From assembly GCA_934216155.1 (NCBI GenBank), contig CAKQBK010000069.1, forward strand, positions 1 to 13,522: a DNA stretch of 13,522 nt. The letters are read 5' to 3'. The notes below the pieces were generated by a model. The model saw nothing but the letters and a program-made list of their open reading frames with translations, was not told the DNA's origin and made no database searches. Origin of the DNA: an uncultured Dialister sp. (GTDB taxonomy: Bacteria > Bacillota > Negativicutes > Veillonellales > Dialisteraceae). Shown piece by piece: positions 12,716-13,522 of the stretch; position 1 is the first letter of the stretch; each line of letters starts with the position of its first letter. The translations under genes were made by a program, and so were the position numbers.

Positions 12716-13201
12716 ATGTGTGACCATGAACTCTTTCCTTTAACCGAACAAGAAAAAGCAGTATTGGCAGCAGAGGAGAAGACATTGGGATTTCCTCTCA
12801 CCGAATGGAAGCAGAAATCTGAATATGACATGTGCTTTGCCTGCGGTTGTCACAACCCCATCGGGCTGCACCTGCATTTCTTCCTCATTCCCAACGGCAG
12901 TCTGTCAGTCTTTACGCCAGCCCATGAACACCAGAGTTATAACGACCGCATGCACGGCGGCCTCATTATGACCCTTATGGACGAAGTGATGGGCAACTAT
13001 TTGTTCATGAAAGAAGGAAAACCGGCTTATACAGGGAAAATGGAATCCCGTTTCAGAAATCCGGTCCTCATCGGCGAAACAGTGATCATCACCTGCCAAG
13101 AAACCAAACGCAAGGGACACCTGGTGGTCATGGAAGCCCAGGTGAAAAAAGCAGACGGTACAGTGTGCGCCGAAGCGACCAGTCATATGATGTTGATGTG
13201 A
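12716..13201 (+). CDS. PaaI-type hotdog thioesterase
   Basis: The 161-residue protein belongs to the hotdog-fold acyl-CoA thioesterases of the PaaI/YiiD type, cytoplasmic enzymes that hydrolyse CoA thioesters. The hotdog helix carries HGGLIMTLMDEVMGNYL at residues 80-96, where His80-Gly-Gly and the acidic Asp89/Glu90 are the usual active-site positions. Before it is CFACGCHNPIGLHL (40-53), a CxxCG...NPxGL pattern common in this subgroup. Cys40, Cys43 and Cys45 may or may not bind metal. An N-terminal helical extension of about 35 residues precedes the domain. AGGAGG at 12704-12709 sets the ATG at 12716. It is monocistronic. The natural acyl-CoA is unknown. Confidence 0.82.
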   Translation: MCDHELFPLTEQEKAVLAAEEKTLGFPLTEWKQKSEYDMCFACGCHNPIGLHLHFFLIPNGSLSVFTPAHEHQSYNDRMHGGLIMTLMDEVMGNYLFMKEGKPAYTGKMESRFRNPVLIGETVIITCQETKRKGHLVVMEAQVKKADGTVCAEATSHMMLM

Positions 13202-13207
13202 GAATAC

Positions 13208-13243
13208 AGGTTGCCCAGGTTGCTAAGGTTACTCAAGTTTCTC
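13208..13243. repeat. Nonamer array after the PaaI-type gene
   Basis: Four 9-base units (AGGTTGCCC, AGGTTGCTA, AGGTTACTC, AAGTTTCTC) are followed by GAATGTGCTGATA, the same junction and inner-palindrome start as at 9849. The inverted right arm is not recognisable here. Another same-direction start (AAGTTTCTC, AGGTT) is cut by the window end at 13509-13522. Confidence 0.65.
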
Positions 13244-13508
13244 GAATGTGCTGATAACCGCTGGAGAAACGCGTATACATCTATCCCTTTTACCGCCAGG
13301 AACGGGTATCACCACGTACGCTTACTATGTTCATAGCGAAGTATACCGCCAGTGCCTCCCATCTTCGCTTTGCTCGAAATGGCGTCTCACTATATCCCTG
13401 CGTCGCTACGCTCCTAGCGATATAGTTCGCTTGCACACCTCTTTTATTCTCCCCCGGCGGGCAATGCTGTTAAGTTAAGCGAAATATGTGGTGATTCCTT
13501 TTGTGACA
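13244..13508. other. Non-coding stretch, no gene recognised
   Basis: No credible coding region is seen in this stretch. It holds small inverted repeats: TCGCTA/TAGCGA at 13403-13420 nested within ACTATATC/GATATAGT at 13389-13426. These could be a terminator-like structure or part of another repeat family. No T run follows them. Confidence 0.4.
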
Positions 13509-13522
13509 AAGTTTCTCAGGTT

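Noticed and set aside
12577..12831. Open frame on the minus strand
   Set aside because: It overlaps the start of the PaaI-type gene on the other strand and consists partly of repeat sequence.

Overview
The window looks like a piece of a Bacillota chromosome of moderate GC content, most likely Negativicutes (a Dialister/Megasphaera-like diderm). This placement is inferred from the feel of the GyrA, MurI and aminotransferase proteins, the T-box leader and the strong AGGAGG ribosome binding sites; it was not tested by any search. Genes are ordinary housekeeping or metabolic genes. The gaps between them are unusually full of repeats.

Layout from left to right. 1-784 is non-coding and holds a direct repeat, a GC-rich hairpin with a heptamer array, a large foldback repeat, the gyrA terminator and a second foldback. 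gyrA (minus) fills 785-3238, and its leader (3239-3430) contains a nonamer repeat and a terminator-like hairpin downstream of the best promoter. A RarD-type EamA transporter (minus) follows, with a heptamer array in its predicted 5' UTR. A plus-strand D-2-hydroxyacid dehydrogenase faces a two-gene minus-strand unit (a membrane-anchored unknown protein and a CofE-like F420 ligase-family protein), with a 167-bp palindromic element between them. Next come a thioesterase-murI operon (minus) and a zinc-ribbon protein (minus). A compact type I toxin-antitoxin-like locus lies at 10021-10323. A LysN-like aminotransferase (minus) follows, preceded by a complete T-box riboswitch whose best specifier reading is AAA (Lys). 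A PaaI-type hotdog thioesterase (plus) closes the coding part.

The most distinctive feature is the intergenic repeat system. At least five sequence families (AAAAGGTTAT; CAACYAA with AAACCTT; CAGTCAC; ATTCCTC/ATTACTC linked to a GC-rich hairpin; and nonamers of the AGGTTTCTC type) follow one plan. Short degenerate tandem units of 7, 9 or 10 bp are arranged as two inverted arms around an inner palindrome. They sit in 3' UTRs, in 5' UTRs, between a riboswitch and its gene, and inside one another. The heptamer units resemble the STRR repeats known from heterocystous cyanobacteria, but I cannot tell from the sequence whether these families have been described in this lineage.

The second notable item is the toxin-antitoxin-like locus. 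A 21-residue hydrophobic peptide gene and a convergent small RNA share a bidirectional terminator, and both RNAs begin with the same sequence box.
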